In this document: piece by piece, positions 34,757 to 44,242 of the stretch
Layout: every line of letters starts with the position of its first letter
Position numbering within the stretch: the first letter of the stretch is position 1
Assembly (NCBI RefSeq): GCF_002217925.1
Contig: NZ_BCMF01000003.1
Span: 1 to 64,000, forward strand
Reading direction: 5' to 3'
From: Secundilactobacillus mixtipabuli
Lineage (GTDB): Bacteria > Bacillota > Bacilli > Lactobacillales > Lactobacillaceae
DNA length: 64,000 bases
Notes under the pieces: generated by a model
The model's database searches: none
What the model saw: only the letters and a program-made list of their open reading frames with translations
What the model was told of the DNA's origin: nothing
Position numbers and translations under genes: made by a program

Positions 34757-36643
34757 TCAATGTTGGAGTCGCAAAGCATTGAGAATAGCAATCATTGTCA
34801 CACCAACATCGGCGAAAACGGCTTCCCACATGCCAATCATACCCAATGCACCAAGGATTAGAAAGATGACTTTGATACTGAGCGCAAAGGTAATATTTTC
34901 CCAGACGATTCGCTTAGTGGCTTTGGCAATTTGAATGATGGTGGCCACTTTAGAAGGCTTATCGTCCATAATCACGACGTCGGCGGCTTCAATGGCCGCG
35001 TCAGCACCAAGACCACCCATAGCGATACCAACGTCGGCACGAGCTAACACGGGCGTATCGTTGATGCCATCACCAACGAAGGCAACCCGATGATTGGTTT
35101 GATGAGCGGAATGCGTTAATTTTTCCATTTCGGTCACTTTTTGAGTTGGCAGTAGGTCAGCTTTCACTGTACTTAGTCCAAGTTCGCAGCTGATTTGGTT
35201 AGCCACAGCTTGATTATCACCCGTTAGAAGAACGGTCTGCGCAATGTCCAGTTGATTAAGGGTGCGAATGGCGCCCTTAGAATCTGGTTTGGGTTGATCA
35301 GCGACTTCAATACTGCCGGCAAACTGTTGATTGATAGCAACGTAAACGGTCGTACAGGCGGCATGTGCTGCGGGCATTGTGACCTGATTTTCCGCCATTG
35401 TCTTGGCGTTACCAACGATAATCTGTTGGCCATCAACTACTGCTTTGATGCCGTGCCCAGCAGTTTCGGTGATATCATGGACTTGGAAATGACTTAAATC
35501 GGCCGTGAAAGCTGAAGTGATGGAACGGGCAATCGGATGATTAGAGTGCTGTTCAGCTGCTGCCGCGATACCTAATAATTGATGGCTGCTAAGTGGCACT
35601 TGAGGACTGATTTTGTTGACTGTGAAGTGACCTTGCGTCAACGTTCCCGTTTTATCAAATGCAACGGTAGTTACCCGTGTCAAAACCTCCAAAAAATTAC
35701 TGCCTTTGACGAGAATACCGTGTCGGGAAGCCGCACCTATGCCACCAAAGAAGCTAAGCGGTACAGAGATGACCAGAGCGCAGGGACAGCTGATGACTAG
35801 GAAGACTAGTGCACGGTTGATCCAAGTCGCCCAGCTACCAAATTGAAGTAAGGGTGGAAAAAGGGCTAGTACTACGGCGAACCCAACAACGACTGGCGTA
35901 TATATTTTGGCGAAGCGGGTAATGAATTTTTCAGTGACCGTCTTTTTTTGAGCCGCGTTTTGGACAAGATCCAAAATACGGGCAATGGTCGATTCTTGAT
36001 AAGGTTTGGTGACCTGGATGTCGATGACATCAGTTAAGTTAATGGTGCCGCTTAACACAAGATCGCCGCTTTGGACATCACGCGGCAATGATTCTCCCGT
36101 TAATGCTGAGGTATCTAGGCTGGTCTTGCCACGCTTTAATTGACCGTCTAAGGCGACCCGTTCTCCTGGTTTCACCCGGATGGTTTGACCTGGGATAACC
36201 TGTTCAGGATCAACGACGTGTTCACCAGTATTGGTAACCACTGTTGCTGTGGTTGATTTTAGCTTTAACAACGCTGAAATCGATTGTCTGGACTGTTGGA
36301 CAGCAACGTCTTCAAACAAGTCACCAATTTGGTAAAATAGCATCACTGCAATGGCCTCAGGGTAGTCACCCAGTGCAATCGCACCAACTGTTGCCACCGT
36401 CATCAAAAAGGTCTCATCAAAGAAGTTGCCATGGATAATATTGGTAAGCGACTGCCAGATAATGGGATAACTAATAATCATATAAGAAGCTAAATACAAT
36501 ATAATTTTTAATGCGGAGACTGGTAAACTGACCGCAATTAATAATATAATAGTTGAACTGGATATCAACAGTAAATCATTTTTATGAGCTAGCAGTCCAC
36601 GGAACGTTTGACGCGTTCGAGCGGGAACGGTTGCTAATTTCAT
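34757..36643 (-). CDS. P1B-type Zn2+/Cd2+/Co2+ exporting ATPase
   Basis: A 628-residue P-type ATPase with TGES (182-185), the metal-site CPC in SCPCALVISVP (286-288), phosphorylation Asp330 in DKTGTLT, the HP motif (SNHPIA) and GDGINDTPVLA. Sequence after CPC matches the CadA/ZntA group for divalent soft metals. There is no N-terminal metal-binding domain. The start is ATG 36643 with GAGGTGATGAC upstream; 25 upstream codons are ignored. It is divergent from an ArsR/SmtB sensor with a zinc-type metal site, and an inverted repeat lies between them. Confidence 0.9.
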   Translation of the reverse strand: MKLATVPARTRQTFRGLLAHKNDLLLISSSTIILLIAVSLPVSALKIILYLASYMIISYPIIWQSLTNIIHGNFFDETFLMTVATVGAIALGDYPEAIAVMLFYQIGDLFEDVAVQQSRQSISALLKLKSTTATVVTNTGEHVVDPEQVIPGQTIRVKPGERVALDGQLKRGKTSLDTSALTGESLPRDVQSGDLVLSGTINLTDVIDIQVTKPYQESTIARILDLVQNAAQKKTVTEKFITRFAKIYTPVVVGFAVVLALFPPLLQFGSWATWINRALVFLVISCPCALVISVPLSFFGGIGAASRHGILVKGSNFLEVLTRVTTVAFDKTGTLTQGHFTVNKISPQVPLSSHQLLGIAAAAEQHSNHPIARSITSAFTADLSHFQVHDITETAGHGIKAVVDGQQIIVGNAKTMAENQVTMPAAHAACTTVYVAINQQFAGSIEVADQPKPDSKGAIRTLNQLDIAQTVLLTGDNQAVANQISCELGLSTVKADLLPTQKVTEMEKLTHSAHQTNHRVAFVGDGINDTPVLARADVGIAMGGLGADAAIEAADVVIMDDKPSKVATIIQIAKATKRIVWENITFALSIKVIFLILGALGMIGMWEAVFADVGVTMIAILNALRLQH

Positions 36644-36655
36644 GTCATCACCTCG

Positions 36656-36691
36656 ATACATATTAACACATGCACATATCTCAATATGTAT
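36656..36691. promoter_or_regulatory. Putative SmtB/CzrA-type operator between ATPase and arsR
   Basis: ATACATATT (36656-36664) and AATATGTAT (36683-36691) form a perfect 9-bp inverted repeat with an 18-base AT-rich centre, in the divergent promoter region close to the ATPase start. It is a plausible binding site for the ArsR-family protein, though wider than the classical 12-2-12 operator. Confidence 0.5.
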
Positions 36692-36783
36692 TGTACCTAC
36701 TGTTTTAAAAAAAAGCAAATAGACCTGCCATATCGGCTTTATCCGGTTGTGGCAACGAGTATTATGGAGGCACTGAGTAACTA

Positions 36784-37119
36784 ATGGAAGATCCCAAACA
36801 TTTAGAAATTGTTGAACAGCTCAAAAACCATTTGATCGTATCATCAGAGTTAGAGAACGTGGTCGGACTATTCAAAACTCTGGGTGATGTGACGCGCGTG
36901 CGCATTATTTTAGCTCTGGCTGAATCAACCCTCAGCGTGACCGAGTTAACTGAAGTTTTAGACTTGAATCAATCGACGGTATCACATCAATTGAGCTTAC
37001 TGAAGCAGCAAAATTTGGTTAAGGGAACACGGAATGGCAAAAACATTCATTATGAGCTGTCCGACAGACATATCATGACGATTGTTGATCAAGTCAAGGC
37101 CCATGTTTCTGAGCACTAG
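36784..37119 (+). CDS. ArsR/SmtB-family metal-responsive repressor
   Basis: A 111-residue winged-helix protein with recognition helix DLNQSTVSHQLSLLKQQNLVKGTRNG. The last helix reads DRHIMTIVDQVKAHVSEH: Asp, His+2, His+13 and Glu+16, the exact pattern of the alpha-5 zinc site of SmtB. There is no CxC alpha-3 site, so it should sense Zn rather than As or Cd/Pb. It is divergent from the Zn/Cd ATPase it most likely represses. GGAGG lies 14 bases before the ATG, a long spacing. Confidence 0.9.
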   Translation: MEDPKHLEIVEQLKNHLIVSSELENVVGLFKTLGDVTRVRIILALAESTLSVTELTEVLDLNQSTVSHQLSLLKQQNLVKGTRNGKNIHYELSDRHIMTIVDQVKAHVSEH

Positions 37120-37156
37120 CCTTAACAATTGAATTTGAAAAAGGGTTTAACCCTTT

Positions 37157-37199
37157 AAAACTAGGGTCATTTGCGATTTGCAGATGGCTCTAGTTTTTT
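37157..37199 (+). terminator. Rho-independent terminator after arsR-type gene
   Basis: AAAACTAGGGTCAT and ATGGCTCTAGTTTT form a nearly perfect stem ending in TTTTTTG. A small extra hairpin, AAAGGGTT/AACCCTTT, precedes it. Confidence 0.85.
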
Positions 37200-37200
37200 G

Positions 37201-37253
37201 TTGACAATTGTAAACGAAGCATTTAAGATATAGTCAGGTTTACAAATGTAAAC
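37201..37253 (+). promoter_or_regulatory. Copper promoter with two cop boxes
   Basis: TTGACA (37201-37206) and TAAGAT are 17 bp apart. GACAATTGTAAAC (37203-37215) overlaps the -35, and GTTTACAAATGTAAAC (37238-37253) follows the -10. The second contains the exact CopY cop box TACANNTGTA; the first differs by one base. A CopY-type repressor should act here, but none is encoded in the window. Confidence 0.75.
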
Positions 37254-37285
37254 GAAAAAAGTGAATCCGTCTGGAGGCTGTAAAA

Positions 37286-37657
37286 ATGCTCAAAATAATT
37301 GTTTTACTCATTGGCTTAGCGCTGATCAGCTTTATTGCTTGGTGGTTTTTTGGTAAACATGCAGTGGCAACGGAAACGGCGAATGTCACTGACGACATCC
37401 AGCAAATTGATATTGATGTTAACGGCGGTTACTCACCTGAAAGCGTCGTTTTGAAGCGTGGGGTACCAGCCGTCATGAACTTTACCCGTCGCGACCCATC
37501 AAGCTGCCTAGATCGGGTAGTCTTTCCTGATTTTGGCATTAACCGAGAGTTGCCTAAGGGCGAAAAACAGGCGATTCAGATTGATACAACTAAACCTGGT
37601 GAGTTTCATTGGGCTTGCGGGATGGACATGTTCCACGGCAAGCTGATTATTAAGTAA
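37286..37657 (+). CDS. Membrane-anchored cupredoxin-domain protein
   Basis: A 123-residue protein with an N-terminal membrane helix (about 3-23) and an exported cupredoxin fold. Candidate copper ligands are Cys in SSCLDRVVF and the C-terminal FHWACGMDMFHGKL cluster (His, Cys, Met, His). It is the first gene after the cop boxes and is followed 35 bases later by a copper ATPase, so it probably binds or hands on copper at the cell surface. GGAGG precedes the ATG. Confidence 0.85.
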   Translation: MLKIIVLLIGLALISFIAWWFFGKHAVATETANVTDDIQQIDIDVNGGYSPESVVLKRGVPAVMNFTRRDPSSCLDRVVFPDFGINRELPKGEKQAIQIDTTKPGEFHWACGMDMFHGKLIIK

Positions 37658-37692
37658 GTTTAACGAAGCAATTTAGAAAGGGGTGAGTAAGC

Positions 37693-39621
37693 ATGTCAAT
37701 TATGAGTCGGTTTTGGATTTCATTGATCCTGTCATTGCCCATGCTAGCAGAAATGATTTTACATCCGTTTGGTTGGATGCTGCCTGGCGGTGAATGGACA
37801 ATGTTAGTGCTGACGACGCTGATCATGGCCGTTTCAGCTGGTCCGTTTTGGCAAAGCGCCTGGGCTTCCTTTAAAAAGCATCATTCCAATATGGATACGT
37901 TAGTGGCAATCGGAACGGCGACAGCGTATTTTTACAGTGTTTATGCCATGATTACTCATCAAGCGGTTTTCTTTGAGAGCGCCGCTTTTGTGACCACCTT
38001 TGTTTTATTGGGACAGGTTTTCGAAGAGCGGATGCGTCATAATGCTTCTAACGCCGTTGAAAAGCTGGTTAATTTGCAGGCGAAAGAAGCCGAAGTTTTG
38101 AGAAATGGCGAACTGGTTAAGGTACCGTTGAGTGAGGTTGCAGTGGGCGATTTGATTCGGGTCAAACCCGGCGAAAAAATTGCAGTGGACGGTGTGATTA
38201 CCAAAGGCAGTTCAGCGGTGGACGAGTCAATGGTGACGGGTGAAAGTATGCCCGTTGAAAAACACGCCGGCGACCATGTGATTGGCTCGACGCTCAATAG
38301 TAACGGCACGTTTATGTTCAAAGCCGAAAAAGTTGGCGATGAGACGATGCTGTCACAAATTGTGGCGTTGGTTAAAAAGGCTCAAAACAGTCACGCACCC
38401 ATTCAAAAGTTAACGGATCAGGTTTCCAATATCTTTGTGCCGATTGTTTTAATCCTATCAGTCCTCACTTTCTTGGTCTGGTACGTTTTCCTCGGAACGA
38501 GTGTTGCTAGTGCCTTGATTTTCGCTGTTTCAGTTGTCGTGATTGCCTGCCCATGTGCACTCGGGTTAGCAACACCGACTGCCTTAATGGTGGGAACTGG
38601 CCGTTCAGCTAAGATGGGAATTCTCATCAAAAATGGGGAAGTCCTCGAGGCTGTGAATGACGTGACGACGGTGGTTTTTGATAAAACGGGTACCATTACG
38701 ATGGGGAAGCCTGAAGTGACCGATATCGTCGGAAATCAGGCGCAAGTCTTATCACTAGCTGCTAGTCTTGAAGCTAATTCTGAACATCCGTTGGCTTCTG
38801 CGATATTAGCTCAAGCTAAAGCGAAAGGGATCGTTCCCGCTCCCGTAGCCGACTTTCAGGCTATTGAAGGGCAGGGTGTTCAAGCTAACGTGGATGGTCA
38901 GCTAGCATTCGTGGGTAATGATAAATTACTGGTAGACTATTCAATCGATGAAGCGTTAAAGAAGCGTGCAGTTAACTTGCAGTTGGCGGCTAAAACGGTT
39001 GTTTTCGTTGGTCGAGGTCATCAAGTGATTGGTTTAATTGCTATTCAAGATGCACCCAAGCCAACTTCCAAAGAAGCCATCGCGGCACTCAAAGCCCGCG
39101 GGCTGAAAACGGTCATGCTGACGGGTGATAACAAACGGGTGGCAGTGGCAATCGCGGAGCAGGTCGGTATTGATGCTGTGATTGCGGATGTGTTGCCAGC
39201 TGATAAAGCGGATCATGTTGCTGAACTTCAAAAGACGGGGAAGGTTGCCTTTGTGGGTGATGGTATTAATGACGCCCCGGCGCTGACCGTTGCGGATGTC
39301 GGTATTGCTATGGGGTCTGGTACGGATATCGCCATTGAATCTGGTGGTATTGTATTAGTTAAAAATGACTTACGTGATGTTGATCGGGCACTGGCCATCA
39401 GCCAGAAAACCTTTAAAAGAATTAAACTTAACTTATTCTGGGCGTTTGTTTATAACGTTTTGGGAATTCCAGTGGCCGCGGGAATCTTCTATGGTATTGG
39501 GCTAACGTTAAGCCCAGAATTAGCGGGTCTTGCCATGGCCTTTAGTTCTCTGTCAGTGGTGACAAGCTCCGTGTTACTGAATCGGGCGAAAATCACCAGT
39601 CACGTTAATGAAGCTGTTTAA
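37693..39621 (+). CDS. P1B-type copper-translocating ATPase (CopA/CopB-like)
   Basis: A 642-residue P-type ATPase with [15 protein letters not shown] (CPC 286-288), phosphorylation Asp330 (DKTGTI), HPLA and [10 protein letters not shown]. The late helices carry the copper-class motifs [11 protein letters not shown] and [12 protein letters not shown]. There is no N-terminal heavy-metal domain; the adjacent cupredoxin may supply that function. ATG 37693 follows AAAGGGGTGAG. It forms a two-gene operon behind the cop boxes and probably exports Cu+. Repeat copy B follows directly. Confidence 0.92.
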   Translation: MSIMSRFWISLILSLPMLAEMILHPFGWMLPGGEWTMLVLTTLIMAVSAGPFWQSAWASFKKHHSNMDTLVAIGTATAYFYSVYAMITHQAVFFESAAFVTTFVLLGQVFEERMRHNASNAVEKLVNLQAKEAEVLRNGELVKVPLSEVAVGDLIRVKPGEKIAVDGVITKGSSAVDESMVTGESMPVEKHAGDHVIGSTLNSNGTFMFKAEKVGDETMLSQIVALVKKAQNSHAPIQKLTDQVSNIFVPIVLILSVLTFLVWYVFLGTSVASALIFAVSVVVIACPCALGLATPTALMVGTGRSAKMGILIKNGEVLEAVNDVTTVVFDKTGTITMGKPEVTDIVGNQAQVLSLAASLEANSEHPLASAILAQAKAKGIVPAPVADFQAIEGQGVQANVDGQLAFVGNDKLLVDYSIDEALKKRAVNLQLAAKTVVFVGRGHQVIGLIAIQDAPKPTSKEAIAALKARGLKTVMLTGDNKRVAVAIAEQVGIDAVIADVLPADKADHVAELQKTGKVAFVGDGINDAPALTVADVGIAMGSGTDIAIESGGIVLVKNDLRDVDRALAISQKTFKRIKLNLFWAFVYNVLGIPVAAGIFYGIGLTLSPELAGLAMAFSSLSVVTSSVLLNRAKITSHVNEAV

Positions 39622-39631
39622 TTGAATTTAA

Positions 39632-39803
39632 TGAATAACGTCATTTCGATGGGTTTTATCGGGATGGCGTTATTTGCGGTTATATGGCCGGAATCTGAGT
39701 TGTGGAACAGGTTAAGGCAATAGAACTAAAGTAAATTCTAGGCTGTGTGTGAGTCGAGAAATTAGATTAAATCCTTGTCGATATAGACTTATGTCACAGC
39801 CTC
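39632..39803 (+). repeat. Structured intergenic repeat, copy B (5'-truncated)
   Basis: From AATAACGTCAT to ATGTCACAGCCTC this is about 90% like copy A but lacks the outer left arm, starting within 15 bases of the copper ATPase stop. The loop, right arm and right-hand hairpin remain. The 290-base gap to the NhaC-type gene otherwise holds that gene's promoter. Confidence 0.75.
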
Positions 39804-39870
39804 GCTTTTACGATTCAAGACAATGTGACAACTCTCAGGATTCTCCCATTTTTCTCAAAAAGCCGACCGG

Positions 39871-39890
39871 TATAATAGTTTAAGTAAACT
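39871..39890 (+). promoter_or_regulatory. -10 box and operator-like palindrome before the NhaC-type gene
   Basis: TATAAT (39871-39876) is followed at once by AGTTTAAGTAAACT (39877-39890), a 6-2-6 palindrome placed at the transcription start. The -35 is weak. The binding protein is unknown. Confidence 0.4.
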
Positions 39891-39911
39891 TTTTGAAAGC
39901 AGGAATCGATC

Positions 39912-41228
39912 GTGAAATCAAATGAACCATCACCAAAAGGAAATTTTGTCGGTTTACTGCCGCTTATCTTTTTCCTTGTTCTCTACATTAGTTCAGGTAT
40001 CCTGACCGGCAGTTTTGATAACATGCCACTGCTGGTCGCCATGATGCTGGCTAGTATCGTGGCCTTTTTACTGAAGGGTGACCACCATCAGGAAACTTTT
40101 AACGAAAAACTAAGTGTGTTTTTTAAGGGTGCTGGTCAAGAGACCATGATCCTGATGATCATCATTTTTTTGTTAGCAGGTGCCTTTTATTACGTGACTA
40201 AATCCATGCACGCGGTGGAGACGATTACTGATATTGGTTTAACCTACTTACCTAAGTCTTTCTTAGTTCCTGGTGTGTTTATCCTTGGCTGCATTCTTAG
40301 TTTTGCAATGGGAACTTCTATGGGAACGGTAGCGGCTTTAATGCCAATTGCGGCCAGTATTGCACAGATGGCTCATATCAGCATGCCGCTAATGGCTGGC
40401 GTAGTTGTTAGTGGCGCCATGTTCGGCGATGATCTATCGCTCATCTCTGGATCGGCAATCGTGTCGGCTAAAACGCAGGGGGTGACCATTTTTGATAAAT
40501 TCAAAACCAACGCGATCATGGTTGTGCCAGCGGTGTTGATGACCATTGCGCTCTTAATGACGGTTCACGTTGGTCATGCGGATGTTGGCGGTTTAGGGAC
40601 AATTCACTGGCTGAATATTCTGCCGTATATCGTTGTTATCGCGTTATCGTTTATGAACATCAACGTCCTCATTGTTCTTTTAATGGGGATTATCACAGCA
40701 ACCGTGATTGGCATCAGTTCTGGCAGCTTTGATTTTATTGGCGCTCTAGATGCCATTCATAAAGGGATGCTGTCAATGTCAGACATTTCACTCATTTCAA
40801 TTGTTGTCGGTGGCTTAGCTGCGTTGATGACCCATATGGGTGGCATTCAGTGGCTTTTAAATAAGATAACGAAGCATGCCAATGGTGCATTGGGTGGGAA
40901 ATTTGCAATCAGTTTTCTGATTTTATTGTTGGATCTAATTACCACCAACAATACCGTTTCAATTATGATTGCCGGCCCGATATCAAAAGATCTATCGGAT
41001 ACCTACCACATTTCAAAGTCGTATACAGCCAGTATTTTGGACGTTTTCTCCTGTGTTGGACAAGGCTTAATTCCATATGGCGGTCAATTGTTAATGGCAG
41101 GAGCGATTGCTCAGGTTTCAGCAGCCTCAATTGTGCCGTATAGCTGGTACTGCATGGTCTTAGGCGTTGTTTCAATCGTTTTCTTGATGACCCGCTTTTC
41201 ACCGAAAGACGAACGTGTCAGAATATAG
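39912..41228 (+). CDS. NhaC-family Na+/H+ antiporter-like permease
   Basis: A 438-residue membrane protein with about eleven helices and the NhaC-type central region (SFAMGTSMGTVAALMPIAASIA, VVVSGAMFGDDLSLISGSAIVSA). The conserved Asp pair in GDDLS may carry cations, while related proteins move amino acids, so the ion is inferred. GTG or ATG context: the start at 39912 follows GCAGG. It is monocistronic, with a palindrome at its promoter and a strong terminator after it. Confidence 0.8.
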   Translation: MKSNEPSPKGNFVGLLPLIFFLVLYISSGILTGSFDNMPLLVAMMLASIVAFLLKGDHHQETFNEKLSVFFKGAGQETMILMIIIFLLAGAFYYVTKSMHAVETITDIGLTYLPKSFLVPGVFILGCILSFAMGTSMGTVAALMPIAASIAQMAHISMPLMAGVVVSGAMFGDDLSLISGSAIVSAKTQGVTIFDKFKTNAIMVVPAVLMTIALLMTVHVGHADVGGLGTIHWLNILPYIVVIALSFMNINVLIVLLMGIITATVIGISSGSFDFIGALDAIHKGMLSMSDISLISIVVGGLAALMTHMGGIQWLLNKITKHANGALGGKFAISFLILLLDLITTNNTVSIMIAGPISKDLSDTYHISKSYTASILDVFSCVGQGLIPYGGQLLMAGAIAQVSAASIVPYSWYCMVLGVVSIVFLMTRFSPKDERVRI

Positions 41229-41244
41229 AATTTAAAAAAAAACG

Positions 41245-41294
41245 AAAATAGCCTGATTTCCTAATCATTATTGATTAGAAAATCAGGCTATTTT
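41245..41294. terminator. Bidirectional terminator
   Basis: AAAATAGCCTGATTT plus CTAATCA pair with TGATTAG plus AAATCAGGCTATTTT in one long stem between the convergent NhaC-type and dipeptidase genes. Confidence 0.9.
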
Positions 41295-41309
41295 GATATT
41301 AATTTAAAA

Positions 41310-42716
41310 TTAGTCGTTCAACTGGAACTTCAATTTCATTTGCGGTTCACCCAAAGCTAACATCTGTCCAAGTAAGATGTTAGAGTTCTTCTGGGCAATA
41401 TCAGCCATTTGACGGTTAACCTTTTCAAGGTAAGCCGGTAAGTCAGATTGGCTGACGGCCTTTTGATCAGCTTTAATTTGAAGGTTTCGGCACTGTGCAA
41501 CAGTGTGTCCTTCAAATAAGTTTTCCTGGTCCTCATATAAGGCAAAGTTGTTGTCGCCGATTAACGCTAAAACGTTTGGCAACCAGTACATATTGGTCGG
41601 GTCGCAGTCGCCAGTGGTATTCTTATAAGCCGTTGGTGTGTCCGTCACGTTAGCGTAGAAAGGCACCACTGAATTGAAGGTGTTAGGACCGAATGCTAAC
41701 CAATGAATCCCGGCAATTTCGGCTGGGACGTCATTGCGAATTTGGAGAATGTGCAATTCTTGATTCCGGTTAATACCGATTGGACGGAACTGCTTCTTTT
41801 CCGCTTCAGTACCAGTGCCATAAGGATCATATGGTGTGTTTTGGTAATGAGAACTCAAAACAAACTTCATGTCTTCAATGGTGATTTTCTTATCAGTTCG
41901 GCAAATGAAGGGGAGGTCCTGATCAATTGGTGTCGTATCAAATTCTGGATTGAAGTACTTTTGACCATACCAAGCTCGTGGGTTGTTGTAACGGGTATCC
42001 TTGATCGTTGCGCTACCAAAGATGTGCCGCAGATTAACCTGATCCTTATCAGGATTCATGTGGTATCTGCTAATTAGATGAGAAAGGTCTTTTGAGCACA
42101 GCGTATTATCTGAATTAAAGTTAAATTGATCGATGTTTAAACGGTTAGGTGCGATCACATAGGCGTCATCAGGGATACGAACGGCTGCCCAGTGATGGCC
42201 GCCGATTGATTCAAAGTACCAAACTTCATCTTTATCGGAGAAGGCCATGGCGTTCATTTCATAAGTGCCATACTTTTCCAATAGGCTACCTAATCGCTCA
42301 ACGCCTTCGCGGGCCGAGTGACTATAAGGCAGGGTTAAAGTGGTGATGTCTTCTTCACCAATACCGTTCTTAACGAGTGGATCCACACCAAGGATACGGG
42401 AATTAGAGGTAATGGTTTCAGTAGCAGTCATCGCAACGTTAGCACTGTTGATACCAGCAGCAGCCCAAGTACCGTGACCGTCAGTTGCTTCTGGTGTTGA
42501 GGTGTAACGCAGTGGATCATCGGGTAAGTCGATAGCAATTGAGCTTAAAACTGATTTGTAATGGCGAGGTTGGTCTTCCGGGTTAACCACGACAAATTTT
42601 TGTGGGTTCAGTGGACCGGCGCCGTCCTCATTTCTTGCAATTATCGTGGAACCGTCGATTGAGGCCTTTTTACCCACTAACATTGTGGTACAAGAGCCCT
42701 TGATTCGTTTAGTCAT
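41310..42716 (-). CDS. C69-family dipeptidase (PepD-like)
   Basis: A 468-residue Ntn-type peptidase. The nucleophile Cys lies at residue 9 of the short N-terminal extension ([15 protein letters not shown]), followed by [21 protein letters not shown], which defines family C69. These enzymes release dipeptides in the cytosol and usually self-process to expose the Cys. ATG 42716 follows AAGGGAGTGTT; 14 upstream codons are ignored. Monocistronic; parS lies about 85 bases upstream. Confidence 0.9.
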   Translation of the reverse strand: MTKRIKGSCTTMLVGKKASIDGSTIIARNEDGAGPLNPQKFVVVNPEDQPRHYKSVLSSIAIDLPDDPLRYTSTPEATDGHGTWAAAGINSANVAMTATETITSNSRILGVDPLVKNGIGEEDITTLTLPYSHSAREGVERLGSLLEKYGTYEMNAMAFSDKDEVWYFESIGGHHWAAVRIPDDAYVIAPNRLNIDQFNFNSDNTLCSKDLSHLISRYHMNPDKDQVNLRHIFGSATIKDTRYNNPRAWYGQKYFNPEFDTTPIDQDLPFICRTDKKITIEDMKFVLSSHYQNTPYDPYGTGTEAEKKQFRPIGINRNQELHILQIRNDVPAEIAGIHWLAFGPNTFNSVVPFYANVTDTPTAYKNTTGDCDPTNMYWLPNVLALIGDNNFALYEDQENLFEGHTVAQCRNLQIKADQKAVSQSDLPAYLEKVNRQMADIAQKNSNILLGQMLALGEPQMKLKFQLND

Positions 42717-42799
42717 GCAAACACTCCCTTTAATTTGATTACTTTTCCATTGTATCACGTTCGTTGCCAGCGGCTTTGATTAATGGCAGTAGCAGTGAG

Positions 42800-42815
42800 T
42801 GTTTCACGTGGAACA
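42800..42815. other. parS: parS ParB/Spo0J binding site
   Basis: TGTTTCACGTGGAACA is the reverse complement of TGTTCCACGTGAAACA, an exact match to the B. subtilis parS sequence. It lies in the gap between the divergent dipeptidase and YitT genes. Confidence 0.88.
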
Positions 42816-42933
42816 TTTATTGTGAACAACAGGTTGTTTGACAAAGCAACGTAGAGTTATTTTAATTGAGGTTGCTTTCAATTATTGTTATAGCGTAGAG
42901 TATATGATAAAGATGTACAAGGAGCGCTTTAAA

Positions 42934-43764
42934 TTGAAATCAATCGTAAAAAACGGCCTGGAAATTATTGCTGGTGCCCTAATCTATGCGCTAGCAATCA
43001 ACTATTTTTTGATTCCCAATCGAATCGGTGAGGGTGGCGTGACGGGTTTAACCGCACTAGGATACTATACGTTCAGGATCCCACCAGCGTTGACTAATTT
43101 TGTCTTGAACGGCATTTTAATTTTAGTTGGCTTCAAATTTTTAAAACGGGAGACGGTTTTCTATTCTCTGTGGGCGGTACTCTGGATCAGTCTTTTTCTA
43201 CGGGTTCCGGTGTTCTTGCCGTATCATACCAGCCAGACGGTGATTGCGGCAATTGCTGGCGGTGTGCTGATGGGAATTTCTATGGGCCTGATCTTTCGTG
43301 CTCAGGGGACGATTGCCGGGAGTACGATTCTAGCCAAAATTGTGAACCGTTATTTAGGGATTCGAAATGGTTCAGCAATGCTGTTTTTTGATTTGATCGT
43401 CGCCATTCCATCCGGGATGGTGATCGGCTTTCAAAATATGCTATTAACGGTACTTGAACTTTATATTTCCGCCGTTGTTTTGAATAAGTATTTGGATGCA
43501 TTAGGGGCTAAACGTTCCGTACTGGTGTTTTCAAAGCATAATCAAGCCATTGGCAAAGCGCTATCGACTAATTTAGGCCAAGGGGTCACAATGCTGAAGG
43601 CTACCGGCTTTTATAGTCAACAAGAGATGGACGCGCTGTTTTATATTTGCAGTAATCGTGATTGGACCGCAGTCATGCCCATTATTATGTCAGTGGATCC
43701 GGAGGCTTTAGTGGTGACGGATCAAGTTCGAAGCGTTCGCGGTTTTCATTTGCCAGAGCTGTAA
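42934..43764 (+). CDS. YitT-family membrane protein (DUF161/DUF2179)
   Basis: A 276-residue protein with about five N-terminal helices (EIIAGALIYALAINYFLIPNRIGEGGVTGL is the family opening) and a soluble C-terminal DUF2179 domain (YSQQEMDALFYICSNRDW...). TTG 42934 lies 9 bases after AAGGAG, so the open frame up to 42838 is rejected. Function unknown for the family; a transporter role is guessed. Followed by its own terminator. Confidence 0.85.
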   Translation: MKSIVKNGLEIIAGALIYALAINYFLIPNRIGEGGVTGLTALGYYTFRIPPALTNFVLNGILILVGFKFLKRETVFYSLWAVLWISLFLRVPVFLPYHTSQTVIAAIAGGVLMGISMGLIFRAQGTIAGSTILAKIVNRYLGIRNGSAMLFFDLIVAIPSGMVIGFQNMLLTVLELYISAVVLNKYLDALGAKRSVLVFSKHNQAIGKALSTNLGQGVTMLKATGFYSQQEMDALFYICSNRDWTAVMPIIMSVDPEALVVTDQVRSVRGFHLPEL

Positions 43765-43780
43765 GTAAAAATATTTTCGG

Positions 43781-43808
43781 AAGCGTTGTTGAAAAGACAA
43801 CGCTTTTT
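43781..43808 (+). terminator. Rho-independent terminator after the YitT gene
   Basis: AAGCGTTGTT-GAAA-AGACAACGCTT followed by TTT. Confidence 0.85.
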
Positions 43809-43809
43809 A

Positions 43810-43839
43810 TTGTCAATTAGTTTTAGGCACTCCTAAAAT
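43810..43839 (+). promoter_or_regulatory. Promoter with DtxR/MntR-like operator of the 76-aa gene
   Basis: TTGTCA (43810-43815) and TAAAAT (43834-43839) are 18 bp apart. TTTTAGGCACTCCTAAAA (43821-43838) is a near-perfect inverted repeat occupying the spacer and the -10. Its complement matches the sequence upstream of mntH2 at 16 of 18 positions, including an identical 14-base core AGGAGTGCCTAAAA. Confidence 0.65.
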
Positions 43840-43869
43840 ATGTTAGCATATAAGTTGGAGGTGGAAATA

Positions 43870-44100
43870 ATGACAACTATTTACATGCATCCAACGAAAA
43901 ATGCCGAAATGGTCAATCTATCTGATGGTAGTGAGGCAGTTGTTGAAGCTGTGAAGACAGCTAAAGGACAGCGTTATCTCTTCCGGTTCAATGAGCATAA
44001 GCATGCCAATTTCTGGTGTGATCAGCCCATAGAAAATGGTCAAACAGTTAAGGTCACATCAATCGATGGGCCAGAAAAATTTAAAATAGAATTACGTTGA
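43870..44100 (+). CDS. Small protein of unknown function, putative Mn-regulated
   Basis: A 76-residue soluble protein (MTTIYMHPTKNAEMVN...VTSIDGPEKFKIELR) that looks mostly beta, with a C-terminal QTVKVTSIDG segment suggesting a small barrel. ATG 43870 follows TTGGAGGTGG; the upstream ATG at 43840 lacks a site. It contains several His and Cys (HKHANFWCD) that could bind metal. The shared operator with mntH2 suggests a role in manganese homeostasis; no family is recognised. Confidence 0.6.
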   Translation: MTTIYMHPTKNAEMVNLSDGSEAVVEAVKTAKGQRYLFRFNEHKHANFWCDQPIENGQTVKVTSIDGPEKFKIELR

Positions 44101-44174
44101 TAAGTTGAAACATCGTCATATGTTTGTTGATAATATGTGGAAATATTTCAGATTAGCAGCTAAAGAGTGGGATT

Positions 44175-44188
44175 ATGTCCCGGGAAAT
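44175..44188. other. Noc-binding-site palindrome (13/14)
   Basis: ATGTCCCGGGAAAT has one mismatch to ATTTCCCGGGAAAT. Confidence 0.5.
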
Positions 44189-44189
44189 C

Positions 44190-44234
44190 AAAATAGCAGA
44201 CATATCGGAATCAACCGATACGCCTGCTATTTTG
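44190..44234. terminator. Hairpin terminator between convergent genes
   Basis: AAAATAGCAG and CTGCTATTTT, with inner TATCGG/CCGATA, form a long stem between the small protein gene and the leftward ATPase. Confidence 0.75.
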
Positions 44235-44242
44235 TTGCACTA

